Positions 8,959-16,891 of a DNA stretch of 64,000 bases are shown here, piece by piece (positions within the stretch are counted from its first letter, which is position 1; each line of letters starts with the position of its first letter). Source of the DNA: Mycolicibacterium mageritense (GTDB lineage: Bacteria > Actinomycetota > Actinomycetes > Mycobacteriales > Mycobacteriaceae). The position numbers and the translations under genes are program-made. Location of the stretch: contig NZ_AP022567.1 of assembly GCF_010727475.1 (NCBI RefSeq), positions 5,084,001 to 5,148,000 on the forward strand, read 5' to 3'. The notes below the pieces were generated by a model. The model saw nothing but the letters and a program-made list of their open reading frames with translations. It was not told the DNA's origin and did no database searches.

Positions 8959-9324
8959 GTGAGCACCGTTGTCATCGCCATCGTCGGGGTGTTCTTCGCA
9001 GGCATGGGTCTGTACGCGCTGGCCGCACCCGCAGCGATCCTGCGCCCATTCGGGTTCACCATCGAGACGCCGACGACGCGCGCCGAAGTACGAGCCGTGT
9101 ATGGCGGATTCGGGATAGCGATCGCCGCGGTGCTGGGCTATGCGGCCGCCACACCGGGGGAGATCCGAACCGGAATCCTGATCACGGTCGCGGCCGCGCT
9201 GGCCGGAATGGCGTTCGGCCGCGTGGTGTCCGGCGTGATCGACAGCCGAACCTCGTTCTACCCCAACTGGTTCTACTGCGTGGTCGAGGCCGTCGCCGCG
9301 GCCGCGTTGGTGTGGGCGACCTAG
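8959..9324 (+). CDS. small integral membrane protein (DUF4345-like)
   Basis: The 121-residue protein has four hydrophobic segments: VVIAIVGVFFAGMGLYALAA, GGFGIAIAAVLGYAA, GILITVAAALAGMAFG and CVVEAVAAAALVW. The Arg/Glu pattern between the first two (TTRAEVRAVYGGFGIA) matches small DUF4345-type membrane proteins as I know them; the function of that group is unknown. The GTG at 8959 is preferred because AGGAGG lies directly upstream; the in-frame extension to 8818 runs through the palindromic repeat and is rejected. It stands alone between two repeat copies. Confidence 0.75.
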   Translation: MSTVVIAIVGVFFAGMGLYALAAPAAILRPFGFTIETPTTRAEVRAVYGGFGIAIAAVLGYAAATPGEIRTGILITVAAALAGMAFGRVVSGVIDSRTSFYPNWFYCVVEAVAAAALVWAT

Positions 9325-9333
9325 TTTCTCCGC

Positions 9334-9391
9334 CGAGCAGACGCAAACTCGCACCAACCGACCTTCTGCAGTGCGATTCTGTGTCTGCTCG
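9334..9391. repeat. palindromic interspersed repeat, copy 2
   Basis: Arms CGAGCAGAC (9334-9342) and GTCTGCTCG (9383-9391) are kept, and the outer flanks also pair (TTCTCCG on the left, CGGAGAG on the right). The inner stem is weak, only TCGCAC against GTGCGA. It fills the gap between two convergent genes (8959-9324 and 9406-10521), where it could act as a hairpin terminator. Confidence 0.7.
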
Positions 9392-9405
9392 CCGGAGAGA
9401 ATTGC

Positions 9406-10521
9406 TTACGGGGCGACGGTCAGCCAGTCGGCGAACCCGGATGGGTCGTGCCTGCCGAGCGCGCCGTGCTCGAAAAGGCCCCAGCCCTCCACGGGTGCGC
9501 CGTTGCCTTCGGTGCACACCGCGCGGCCGACGTGGTCGATCACGCCGAACCCGGAGCGGCCGATGATCGCCGGATCGGTCATGTCGTACGTGCGCCGCTC
9601 GGTGAACCGCTCGCCCTTCCACACGCCGTGCAGCCAGTCGATGTCGCCGCCGTAGCCGCCGCCGACGTGAATCGGCACGGGCAGTTTGGATTCCACGTCG
9701 AAACGGACGGCTGAGCCGTCGAGCGCGGTGGCGTCGATGGTCGCGCCGGTCGGGATGCGGGTGCCCGAGCGGTAGTGGATCTTGATGCGCGGCCAGCCGA
9801 GTTGCTCGACGCGTCCGTCCTTCCAGATCCGGGTGCAGTCGTTGAGCGAGCGGAACCCGTTGGGCTCCTCCTGGATGATCAGCACGATCGAGAACTCGTC
9901 GAACGCGATCGGGACGTACAGCCACCACATGCCCTCGAACGGCGGATCGGCGGGCCGGCCCGCGGGTTCGGCCTCACCGATCGGCCGGATGCCCCAGGAC
10001 CGGTCGCGCGAGCCGATCCACACAGCCGGGTCGACGTCGATGCGCTGGCCGTCCATCTCCAAAAACCCGCTCCACGTGCCCAACTGGGCGAAGCGCTGGG
10101 CATCCAAGGTCACGCGGTTGCCCTGCCGCATCAGGTGCGGTTGCTCCTGCACGACGTCGAACAGGCCTTCCCAGGACAGATCTGCGGCGATGCCCTCGGT
10201 TTCGTCGAGCACGATGCGCACCTTGTGCAGGGGTTCGGTGACCTCGACGCGGTAGCCCAGCACATGCTGGTTGAGCCGGTCCTGATCGATCGCGTCGGAC
10301 AGGTGCACCGCGGTCTGCTCGTCGCCGCGGCGTACCAACAGATAGGCATCCTTGACCCCGAGGTTGGGGTAGTAGCCGATACCGGTGATGACGAAGATGT
10401 CGCCGCTACGGTCGTGGGCGTTGAAGTAGGACCGGTCATAGAAGTTCCGGTCCGAAGATCCCGGCCAGGCGATCGGCTGGGGCACTTGGTGAACCGGGTA
10501 TTCGTCCATCGGGCCGAGCAT
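9406..10521 (-). CDS. conserved protein, possible CrtC-like fold
   Basis: The 371-residue product is rich in Trp and aromatic strands. It has IGSRDRSWGIRP near residue 170 and FEGMWWLYVPIAFDEFSIVLII, a pattern reminiscent of the tandem-lipocalin CrtC/AttH proteins and of the DUF7064/DUF7065 group; the family name is tentative. Its ATG (10521) follows the stop of the phosphotransferase gene with no gap, so the two are one transcript. An in-frame ATG at 10509 is an alternative start. The protein could bind a hydrophobic substrate handled by the neighbouring kinase-like protein, but this is inference. Confidence 0.6.
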   Translation of the reverse strand: MLGPMDEYPVHQVPQPIAWPGSSDRNFYDRSYFNAHDRSGDIFVITGIGYYPNLGVKDAYLLVRRGDEQTAVHLSDAIDQDRLNQHVLGYRVEVTEPLHKVRIVLDETEGIAADLSWEGLFDVVQEQPHLMRQGNRVTLDAQRFAQLGTWSGFLEMDGQRIDVDPAVWIGSRDRSWGIRPIGEAEPAGRPADPPFEGMWWLYVPIAFDEFSIVLIIQEEPNGFRSLNDCTRIWKDGRVEQLGWPRIKIHYRSGTRIPTGATIDATALDGSAVRFDVESKLPVPIHVGGGYGGDIDWLHGVWKGERFTERRTYDMTDPAIIGRSGFGVIDHVGRAVCTEGNGAPVEGWGLFEHGALGRHDPSGFADWLTVAP

Positions 10522-11670
10522 TCAGGCCTCCTCAAGAAGGCGTCGCAGCAGCGACGCGTGGTAGAACATGGTCTCGACGTCGTCGGGCTTCTCGGTCTCG
10601 CCGAAGTGCACGCGCCGCGCGCCGGTGCGCATGAACACGCAACACCAGATCACCCCGGAGTAGATGTAGAACCAGCGCAGGTCGCCGAGCTGTGCGCCGG
10701 TCAACTCCGCATACGTGGCACGGACGTCGTCTTCGCGCAGTACGCCGGGCAGACCGGGTAGCCCGGCCAGGCCGGCCAGCTCCTGGAACACCATGTGCGC
10801 GAATATGATCCACGCGACGTCGAGTTCTCGGGGACCGAGCGTGGCCATCTCCCAGTCCAGGACCGCGGCGGGCCGGAAGTCTTCGTAGAGCACGTTGCCG
10901 ATCCGGGAGTCACCCCACACCAGCACGGTGTCCGACGCCGCCACGTCGTCGGGGAAGTTCTCGTCCAGCCAGGTGAGTGCGCATTCCACGAGCGGCGAGC
11001 GGCCGATGTCGGGCACCGCGAACTCGTACCACTGCTTGAGCCAGCCGAAGTGCCTGCGCAGTGGTGTATCGCCGGGCGGATCGGCCTCCGACAGGAACGC
11101 GAACCGTTGCGCGGCATCGGGAATGGCGTGCAGCTTGGCCAGTACCGCGACCGTGCTGTCCTGCAGTTCGCGTTGTCGCTCGGCGGGTGCATCGGCAAAC
11201 CAGTTGCCGCCGAAGGTGTATGGCATGACGTCGGGTGGCACCTGGCCGTCGACACGGTCCATCAAGAAGAACGGCGTACCCAAGATCCGGCCGGTGGTGT
11301 CGATCCAGCGCACGCGGGGGACTGGGACGTCGGTGAGTTCGCCGACCTGGCGCATCACCTCGAACTGATGGTCGAGCCGGTAGGAATCGAACACCGGGAT
11401 GTCGGCCTGGGTGGGGGCGACGCGGGCGACCCAGCGCTGCTCCTTCGGTTCGCCGTCCTCGGTCCACCGGCCGGTCAGCATGATGGTCTCCGACGACATG
11501 CCGTTGGAATCGACGCCGCTTTCCACGGTGATCTCGGGGGCGACCCCGCCCGGCATCACCGTGGAGAGCCATTGCGACAGCACCGCGGGCAGGGTGGTGA
11601 CGTCGCGGCTGGAGCGTTGCAGATGGTCGACGTTTTCGACGGCGGTGTCGACGGCCGGCTCGTTAGCCAT
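10522..11670 (-). CDS. APH-family phosphotransferase
   Basis: This 382-residue protein carries the aminoglycoside-phosphotransferase-type catalytic loop VLVWGDSRIGN followed by AAVLDWEMATLGPRELD, where the two Asp residues are the catalytic base and the metal ligand. The usual His before GD is replaced by Trp-Gly. N-terminal GMSSETIMLTG looks like the ATP-binding strand region. In mycobacteria such proteins are often near lipid catabolism genes and phosphorylate hydroxyl groups; the substrate is unknown. ATG 11670 is chosen because AAAGG precedes it; the longer frame up to 11691 would run into the TetR operator. It is divergent from the TetR gene. Confidence 0.8.
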   Translation of the reverse strand: MANEPAVDTAVENVDHLQRSSRDVTTLPAVLSQWLSTVMPGGVAPEITVESGVDSNGMSSETIMLTGRWTEDGEPKEQRWVARVAPTQADIPVFDSYRLDHQFEVMRQVGELTDVPVPRVRWIDTTGRILGTPFFLMDRVDGQVPPDVMPYTFGGNWFADAPAERQRELQDSTVAVLAKLHAIPDAAQRFAFLSEADPPGDTPLRRHFGWLKQWYEFAVPDIGRSPLVECALTWLDENFPDDVAASDTVLVWGDSRIGNVLYEDFRPAAVLDWEMATLGPRELDVAWIIFAHMVFQELAGLAGLPGLPGVLREDDVRATYAELTGAQLGDLRWFYIYSGVIWCCVFMRTGARRVHFGETEKPDDVETMFYHASLLRRLLEEA

Positions 11671-11695
11671 GCAAGTCAACCTTTCGGGCACAATT

Positions 11696-11714
11696 ACGAT
11701 ACTGTTAGTAGCGT
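11696..11714. promoter_or_regulatory. candidate TetR operator
   Basis: An inverted repeat, ACGATACT-GTT-AGTAGCGT, has 8-base arms with one mismatch and a 3-base spacer. It overlaps a possible -10 box (TACGAT, 11695-11700) of the TetR gene and lies in the 45-bp divergent gap, the classic position for autoregulation and for control of the minus-strand phosphotransferase pair. Confidence 0.55.
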
Positions 11715-11715
11715 T

Positions 11716-12324
11716 ATGAAAGCAGAGCCATCATCGGTTGGCAAGACCGTCGGAGCGGGACGCCCCCGCGACCCACGCATCGACGCTGCCATATTGCAGG
11801 CGACCGCGGACCTGCTTGTCGAAATCGGTTACGCGAACCTGACCATGGCGGCGGTCGCCGAACGGGCCGAGACCACGAAAACCGCCTTGTACCGGCGCTG
11901 GTCGAGCAAGGCCGAGCTGGTGCACGAGGCGGTGTTCCCCGCTGCCGCGACCGCCTTGACGGCGCCGGCCGGTGACATCGCCGCCGATGTGCGGGCGATG
12001 ATCGGTGCCGCCCGTGACGTGTTCACCAGTCCGGTCGTGCGTGCGGCGTTGCCGGGCCTGGTCGCCGACGTCGCGTCGGACGCGGAGCTCAACGCGCGGG
12101 TGATGGCGCGCTTCACCGAGATGTTTGTGGTGGTCCGCGACCGCGTGGTCGACGGTATCGCCCGCGGCGAGGTCCATGCCGACGTGAACCCGGACCGCCT
12201 CGTGGAGATCATCGGTGGGGCGACCATGCTGCGGATGCTGCTGTGGCCCGACCGCGAACTCGACGACGAATGGGTCGCGCAGACGTCGGCGATCGTCGTG
12301 CACGGTGTGACCGTCGGGCGGTAA
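11716..12324 (+). CDS. TetR/AcrR family regulator
   Basis: The 202-residue protein has an N-terminal helix-turn-helix of the TetR type: AAILQATADLLVEIGYANLT, MAAVAERAETTKTALYRRW and SSKAELVHEAV in residues about 22-75. The C-terminal half is an all-helical ligand domain. ATG 11716 is supported by the preceding operator/promoter, and the transcript may be nearly leaderless. It probably represses itself and the divergent phosphotransferase/CrtC-like pair; the following transporter gene is 72 bp away and has its own -10 box. The ligand is unknown. Confidence 0.9.
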   Translation: MKAEPSSVGKTVGAGRPRDPRIDAAILQATADLLVEIGYANLTMAAVAERAETTKTALYRRWSSKAELVHEAVFPAAATALTAPAGDIAADVRAMIGAARDVFTSPVVRAALPGLVADVASDAELNARVMARFTEMFVVVRDRVVDGIARGEVHADVNPDRLVEIIGGATMLRMLLWPDRELDDEWVAQTSAIVVHGVTVGR

Positions 12325-12382
12325 CCCGCGAGCCTTTCGCGTCACGGTGAGGAGAACCCTTCCGGGCGGTTCCGCCGCCGCT

Positions 12383-12388
12383 TAGCCT
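12383..12388 (+). promoter_or_regulatory. -10 box (TAGCCT) before the MHS transporter
   Basis: TAGCCT fits TANNNT and ends 8 bases before the GTG at 12397, suggesting a leaderless transcript of the transporter/monooxygenase pair. Confidence 0.4.
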
Positions 12389-12396
12389 GCGATCAC

Positions 12397-13707
12397 GTGA
12401 CTCTTACCGCCCCACGTTCAGCGGCCAAACCGACTGCGCGCACTGTCGCACTCGGCAGCGCGGTCGGTACCACGATCGAGTGGTACGACTTCTATCTGTA
12501 TGCCACCGCAGCAGCGCTTGTGTTCAAACCGCTGTTCTTCCCCAACATCTCGTCGACGGCGGGCACGCTGGCCTCGTTCGCGACCTATGCCGCGGGCTTC
12601 GGCGCGCGGCCGCTCGGAGCGCTGATCTCCGGTCACTACGGAGATCGGCTGGGACGCAAGACAGTTCTGGTCGCCGCATTGGTCGGGATGGGGCTGAGCA
12701 CGTTCACGATCGGACTCCTGCCGACCTACGCCCAGGTCGGGCTGCTCGCCCCGGTGCTGCTGGTGAGCCTGCGGTTGCTGCAGGGTTTGGCCGTCGGTGC
12801 TGAATGGGGCGGTGCCGCATTGCTTTCCGTGGAGCACGCGCCCGCGGGCAGGCGCGGTCTGTTCGGCAGCTTCACGCAACTGGGTTCACCGGCGGGGATG
12901 TTGCTGTCGACGGGGGTGTTCTACGTGACGAGAACGGTCACCGGTCCCGACGCCTTCCTCTCCTATGGTTGGCGAATCCCGTTCCTGCTCAGTGCCGTTC
13001 TCGTGGTCGTAGGCCTGGTGATCCGGCTCAGGCTCACCGATGCCGAGGTGTTCACCCAGGTCAGAGACCGCGGCGACGTCGCGCGGCTGCCTGTGCTGGA
13101 GGTACTGCGGACCCAGCCGCGCAATGTGTTGATCACCACCGGGCTGCGCTTTTCCCAGATCGCCCTGTTCGTTCTGCTGACCACGTATTCACTGACTTAC
13201 CTGCAGGATTCGTCGTCCGCGGGCAGCCAGGTGGGCTTGACGGCAGTCCTGATCGCGTCGGCCATCGGCCTGGTCAGCACGCCGGTGTGGGCCATGGTGT
13301 CCGACCGGTTCGGCCGTCGGCCACCGTATCTGTTCGGTGCGGTCGCGGGTGTGGTGGCGCTGATCCTGTTCTTCGTGGCGGCGGGTACCGGTTCCGAAGT
13401 GGCCGTCGTGTTGTCAATCGTGTTCGGGGTCAACGTCGCCCACGATGCCATGTACGGGCCTCAGGCCGCCTGGTTCGGCGAACTGTTCGACACTCGGGTG
13501 CGGTACAGCGGCGCGTCGTTGGGGTATCAGATCGGTGCGGTGCTCTCGGGTGGTTTCGCGCCGCTGATCGCGGCGGCGCTGCTGGTCGCCGGCGGGGGCA
13601 GTCCGTGGCTCATCGTCGGGTATTTCGTGGTCCTCACCGCGATCACGTTCACGGCCGCCTACTTCGCCCGGGAAACGCATCGGGACGAGATCGGCGACGT
13701 GCGATGA
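12397..13707 (+). CDS. MFS transporter, metabolite:H+ symporter type
   Basis: This 436-residue membrane protein has about 12 hydrophobic segments. Its N-terminus (VGTTIEWYDFYLYATAAALVF) is the hallmark of the metabolite:H+ symporter family (ShiA, ProP, KgtP type), and GHYGDRLGRKTVL is the conserved loop 2-3 motif of the major facilitator superfamily. It should import a small organic acid or a similar compound with protons. The stop overlaps the start of the monooxygenase (ATGA at 13704-13707), so importer and enzyme are translated together, and the cargo is likely the enzyme's substrate or a precursor. That functional link is inferred. Confidence 0.88.
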   Translation: MTLTAPRSAAKPTARTVALGSAVGTTIEWYDFYLYATAAALVFKPLFFPNISSTAGTLASFATYAAGFGARPLGALISGHYGDRLGRKTVLVAALVGMGLSTFTIGLLPTYAQVGLLAPVLLVSLRLLQGLAVGAEWGGAALLSVEHAPAGRRGLFGSFTQLGSPAGMLLSTGVFYVTRTVTGPDAFLSYGWRIPFLLSAVLVVVGLVIRLRLTDAEVFTQVRDRGDVARLPVLEVLRTQPRNVLITTGLRFSQIALFVLLTTYSLTYLQDSSSAGSQVGLTAVLIASAIGLVSTPVWAMVSDRFGRRPPYLFGAVAGVVALILFFVAAGTGSEVAVVLSIVFGVNVAHDAMYGPQAAWFGELFDTRVRYSGASLGYQIGAVLSGGFAPLIAAALLVAGGGSPWLIVGYFVVLTAITFTAAYFARETHRDEIGDVR

Positions 13708-15068
13708 GCCGGATCTATCTCAACGCGTTCGACATGGCATGTGTCGGACATCAGTCCGCGGGGCTGTGGCGTCACCCCGAGGACCAGGGCTACCGCTACC
13801 GCGAACTCGGGTACTGGACCGAGCTGGCCCGCATCCTGGAGTCCGGAGGCTTCGACGCGCTGTTCCTCGCCGACGTGCTCGGGGTGTACGACGTGTACGG
13901 CGGTTCGCGGGACGCGGCGGTGACCGACGCCGCACAGGTGCCCGTCAACGATCCGACCCTGGCCGTGTCGGCCATGGCCGCGGTCACCGAAACGCTGGGG
14001 TTCGGCGTCACGGTGTCGTTGACCTACGAGCAGCCCTACGCACTCGCGCGCCGGTTCGCGACGCTGGATCATCTGACCAGTGGTCGCGTGGCCTGGAACA
14101 TCGTCACGTCCTACCTCGACAGCGCCGCCCGCAACCTGGGGTTGGACGCCCAGATCCCGCACGATGAGCGCTACGAGATCGCCGAGGAGTACCTCGAGGT
14201 CTGCTACAAGCTGTGGGAGGCGTCGTGGGAACCGGACGCCGTCGTCCGCGACCGGGACCGCGGGGTGTTCACCGACCCGGCGAAAGTCCACGACATCGAA
14301 CACAAGGGCCGTTACTTCAGCGTCCCCGGGCCGTTCCTGTGCGAACCGTCCCCGCAGCGCACCCCGGTGCTGTTCCAGGCGGGCGCCTCACCGCGCGGAG
14401 TCCGGTTCGCCGCGGCGCACGCCGAAGCGGTGTTCGTGTCCGGTCCGACGCCTGAGATCGTGGCCAAGCCGGTCACGGCGTTGCGTGCCGCGGCCGCCGA
14501 GCTCGGCCGAGATCCCCGGTCCATCAAGGTGTTTACGATGCTGACCCCGATCGTCGCCGAAACCCATGAGCAGGCCGTCGCCAAGTTGGACGACTACCGG
14601 CGGTATGTCAGCGCCGATGGTGCGCTGGCCCTGTTCGGTGGCTGGACCGGGGTGGACCTGGCCGAGCTCGGGCCCGACGAACCGCTGAAGTACGTGCAGA
14701 CCGAGGCCAACCGTTCGGCGCTGGCATCGTTCACCACGTCGGACCGCAACTGGACGGCTACGGAGCTGGCTCACGAGGTCGGTCTCGGTGGCCGCGGTCC
14801 GGTGGTGGTGGGTTCTGCCCGCGAGGTCGCCGATGAACTCGAACGCTGGGTCGATGAGGCCGGCGTCGACGGCTTCAATCTGGCCTACGTCACGACACCC
14901 GGTACGTTCGTCGACTTCGCGCGCCACGTCGTGCCCGAATTGCGGCGTCGGGGCCGGGTTCCCGATCACGGGGAGCGGGTGACCCTGCGTGAGCGGCTCG
15001 GCGGCGGCGGGCCGCTATTGTCCGCGGACCACCCGGGCGCGGCCTACCGGCCGCCGGATTGGGCTTGA
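13704..15068 (+). CDS. LLM-class FMN-dependent monooxygenase, NtaA/SnaA/DszA type
   Basis: The 454-residue protein matches the long luciferase-like family of nitrilotriacetate (NtaA) and dibenzothiophene sulfone (DszA) monooxygenases: LARILESGGFDALFLADVLG, FGVTVSLTYEQPYALARRFATLDHLTSGRVAWNIVTS (seen in pieces) and QAGASPRGVRFAAAHAEAVF. It needs FMNH2 from a separate reductase, which is not encoded nearby. ATG 13704 overlaps the transporter stop; the frame is open far upstream to 12804, but that part is a shadow of the transporter gene. It probably attacks a compound brought in by the coupled transporter. Confidence 0.88.
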   Translation: MSRIYLNAFDMACVGHQSAGLWRHPEDQGYRYRELGYWTELARILESGGFDALFLADVLGVYDVYGGSRDAAVTDAAQVPVNDPTLAVSAMAAVTETLGFGVTVSLTYEQPYALARRFATLDHLTSGRVAWNIVTSYLDSAARNLGLDAQIPHDERYEIAEEYLEVCYKLWEASWEPDAVVRDRDRGVFTDPAKVHDIEHKGRYFSVPGPFLCEPSPQRTPVLFQAGASPRGVRFAAAHAEAVFVSGPTPEIVAKPVTALRAAAAELGRDPRSIKVFTMLTPIVAETHEQAVAKLDDYRRYVSADGALALFGGWTGVDLAELGPDEPLKYVQTEANRSALASFTTSDRNWTATELAHEVGLGGRGPVVVGSAREVADELERWVDEAGVDGFNLAYVTTPGTFVDFARHVVPELRRRGRVPDHGERVTLRERLGGGGPLLSADHPGAAYRPPDWA

Positions 15069-15114
15069 CACGACCGGTTGACATGACCCCTCGTCCACGC
15101 ACGAGACTGGGGTG

Positions 15115-15789
15115 ATGAGCGAGCAACCGTTCCCGACGGACTGGCAGATCGCACTCGTGCTGGTGCCACATCCCGACGATCCCGAGTACGGCATCGGCGC
15201 GGCCGTCGCCAAATGGACCGACTCCGGCAAGACAGTGCACTACGCCCTGGCGTCGCGCGGTGAGGTCGGGATCGCCGGTATGCCGCCCGAACAGGCTGGA
15301 CCACTGCGCGAAGTGGAGCAGCGACGATCCGCAGCGATCGTCGGGGTCAGCGATGTGGCGTTCTGGGACTTTCCGGACAGCAACATTCGCGACACCCCGG
15401 AGCTGCGCGCCAAGATCGCCGCGACCGTCGCGACGTTGCGCCCCGACATCGTCGTCACCATCTACAGCGGCCCCAGCTGGGCGCCCGACGCTCCGAACCA
15501 GCGTGACCACATCGAATTTGCCCACGCGGTCGCGGCGGCCTTTGACAGCATCTCCGATCCGCCTCGCTGGCTGTTCGAGAACGGCCCGGAGCCGACGCAC
15601 TGTGAAGCGGTCGAGGGTTACACCGAGCGGGCGGTCGAATCGCTTGCCGCCCACGAGGTTTACCTTTCGGTGCTGGATCCGGACACGCCCGTCGTCAAAC
15701 AGGCGCGCCGGCAGGTGGAGATGGCGACGCCGGTGCGCCCCGAGTTCGGCGGCCGAACCGCGGAGTTCATCCTGAAGCGTCACCGCTGA
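15115..15789 (+). CDS. LmbE/PIG-L family N-deacetylase
   Basis: The 224-residue protein has the zinc motif VPHPDDPEYG (H19-P-D-D22, from ATG 15115) and a later D-H-x4-H segment (RDHIEFAH) that completes the metal site typical of the PIG-L superfamily, which includes MshB and Mca of mycothiol metabolism. It should remove an acyl group from an amino sugar or a related amide; it is shorter than MshB and Mca, so it is probably a different member. A GTG at 15112 directly before the ATG is an equally possible start, with GGGG at 15109-15112. It sits between the monooxygenase and the alcohol dehydrogenase on the same strand. Confidence 0.85.
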   Translation: MSEQPFPTDWQIALVLVPHPDDPEYGIGAAVAKWTDSGKTVHYALASRGEVGIAGMPPEQAGPLREVEQRRSAAIVGVSDVAFWDFPDSNIRDTPELRAKIAATVATLRPDIVVTIYSGPSWAPDAPNQRDHIEFAHAVAAAFDSISDPPRWLFENGPEPTHCEAVEGYTERAVESLAAHEVYLSVLDPDTPVVKQARRQVEMATPVRPEFGGRTAEFILKRHR

Positions 15790-15807
15790 CCGGCCGACCG
15801 GCCCGCC

Positions 15808-15813
15808 TACCAT
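15808..15813 (+). promoter_or_regulatory. -10 box (TACCAT), leaderless promoter candidate
   Basis: TACCAT fits TANNNT and ends 6 bases before GTG 15820, so the alcohol dehydrogenase mRNA may start at its initiation codon. Confidence 0.45.
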
Positions 15814-15819
15814 CGACAT

Positions 15820-16875
15820 GTGCGAGCCGTGGTGTATCCCGAGGTCGGTGTGCTGCCGAAAGTCGTCGACGTGGCCGACCCGCAATGCCCGCCCGACGGG
15901 GTGATCGTCGAGGTCGCGGCCACGGGCGTGTGCCGCTCCGACTGGCACGCCTGGCGCGGTCACGATCCGGTAGAACTGCCGATCATCCCCGGGCACGAGT
16001 TTGCCGGGACGATCGCCGCGGTCGGTGCCGGCGTGACGCGCTGGCAGGTCGGGGACCGGGTGACCGCGCCGTTCGTTCTCGGCTGCGGACGTTGTGAGTT
16101 CTGCCTGTCCGGTGAGGCTCAGGTGTGCCCCGACCAGTTGCAGCCCGGGTTCACCTTGCCGGGATCCTTCGCCCAGCGGGTGGCGGTGCCCCGCGCTCAG
16201 ACAAATCTCGTCCGCCTGCCCGATACGGTCTCGTTCGTCGCCGCCGCCTCACTGGGATGCCGGTTCGCCACATCGTTCCGCGCCGTGGTCACCCACGGTG
16301 GCGTGCAACCCGGTCAGTGGGTCGCCGTGCACGGCTGCGGTGGCGTGGGCCTGTCAGCGGTGATGATCGCCAAGGCGTTTCAGGCCAAGGTCCTCGCCGT
16401 CGACCGCAGCGCCGAAGCCCTCATGACGGCCGGCTCGCTCGGGGCCGACGAACTGATCAACGGATCCGAGATAGCTGATGTGACAGCCGAAATCGTGAAG
16501 CGCACCGGTGGTGGTGCGCACATCGGTATCGACGCCATCGGCCACCCCGCGGTCGCGGCAGCTTCGGTCGCGTCGCTGCGCAGGCGCGGTCGGCACGTCC
16601 AGGTGGGGCTGCTGCTCGGCGATGCCGCACAGACCGCGTTGCCGATGGACCGCGTGATCGCGCAGGAACTCGCGATCCTGGGGTCGCACGGCATGCCCGC
16701 CGTCGACTATCCGGCGATGCTCGAGCTCGTCGCGACCGGTGCGCTCGAACCACAGCGGCTGGTGACCCGCGTGGTGGAGCTGGACGCTGCCGGCGAGGCC
16801 CTGGCGGCCATGGACGCGCCGACCGGGCCCGGGATGACCATCATCGAGCCCGTCCGGTCATCGCAGCCGGCGTGA
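15820..16875 (+). CDS. zinc-dependent alcohol dehydrogenase
   Basis: The 351-residue protein is a medium-chain dehydrogenase. The catalytic zinc ligands are visible as GVCRSDWHAW and GHEFAGTI, the structural zinc lobe as CGRCEFCLSGEAQVC (C-x2-C-x2-C-x7-C), and the cofactor site as VHGCGGVGLSAVMIAKA. An aspartate after strand 2 (VLAVDRS) suggests NAD rather than NADP. It oxidises alcohols or reduces aldehydes; the substrate is unknown. The GTG start is supported by the -10 box 6 bases upstream. The neighbouring LmbE and DUF2252 genes share the strand but have their own promoter-like boxes. Confidence 0.9.
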   Translation: MRAVVYPEVGVLPKVVDVADPQCPPDGVIVEVAATGVCRSDWHAWRGHDPVELPIIPGHEFAGTIAAVGAGVTRWQVGDRVTAPFVLGCGRCEFCLSGEAQVCPDQLQPGFTLPGSFAQRVAVPRAQTNLVRLPDTVSFVAAASLGCRFATSFRAVVTHGGVQPGQWVAVHGCGGVGLSAVMIAKAFQAKVLAVDRSAEALMTAGSLGADELINGSEIADVTAEIVKRTGGGAHIGIDAIGHPAVAAASVASLRRRGRHVQVGLLLGDAAQTALPMDRVIAQELAILGSHGMPAVDYPAMLELVATGALEPQRLVTRVVELDAAGEALAAMDAPTGPGMTIIEPVRSSQPA

Positions 16876-16879
16876 CCCG

Positions 16880-16885
16880 TACGAT
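16880..16885 (+). promoter_or_regulatory. -10 box (TACGAT), leaderless promoter candidate
   Basis: TACGAT fits TANNNT and ends 6 bases before GTG 16892, the start of the DUF2252 gene. Confidence 0.45.
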
Positions 16886-16891
16886 CGGCGT

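Noticed and set aside
12804..13703. 300-codon upstream extension of the monooxygenase frame
   Set aside because: It overlaps the transporter gene, has shadow composition (Arg/Gly/Ala), and the monooxygenase family begins at the ATG 13704 that overlaps the transporter stop.
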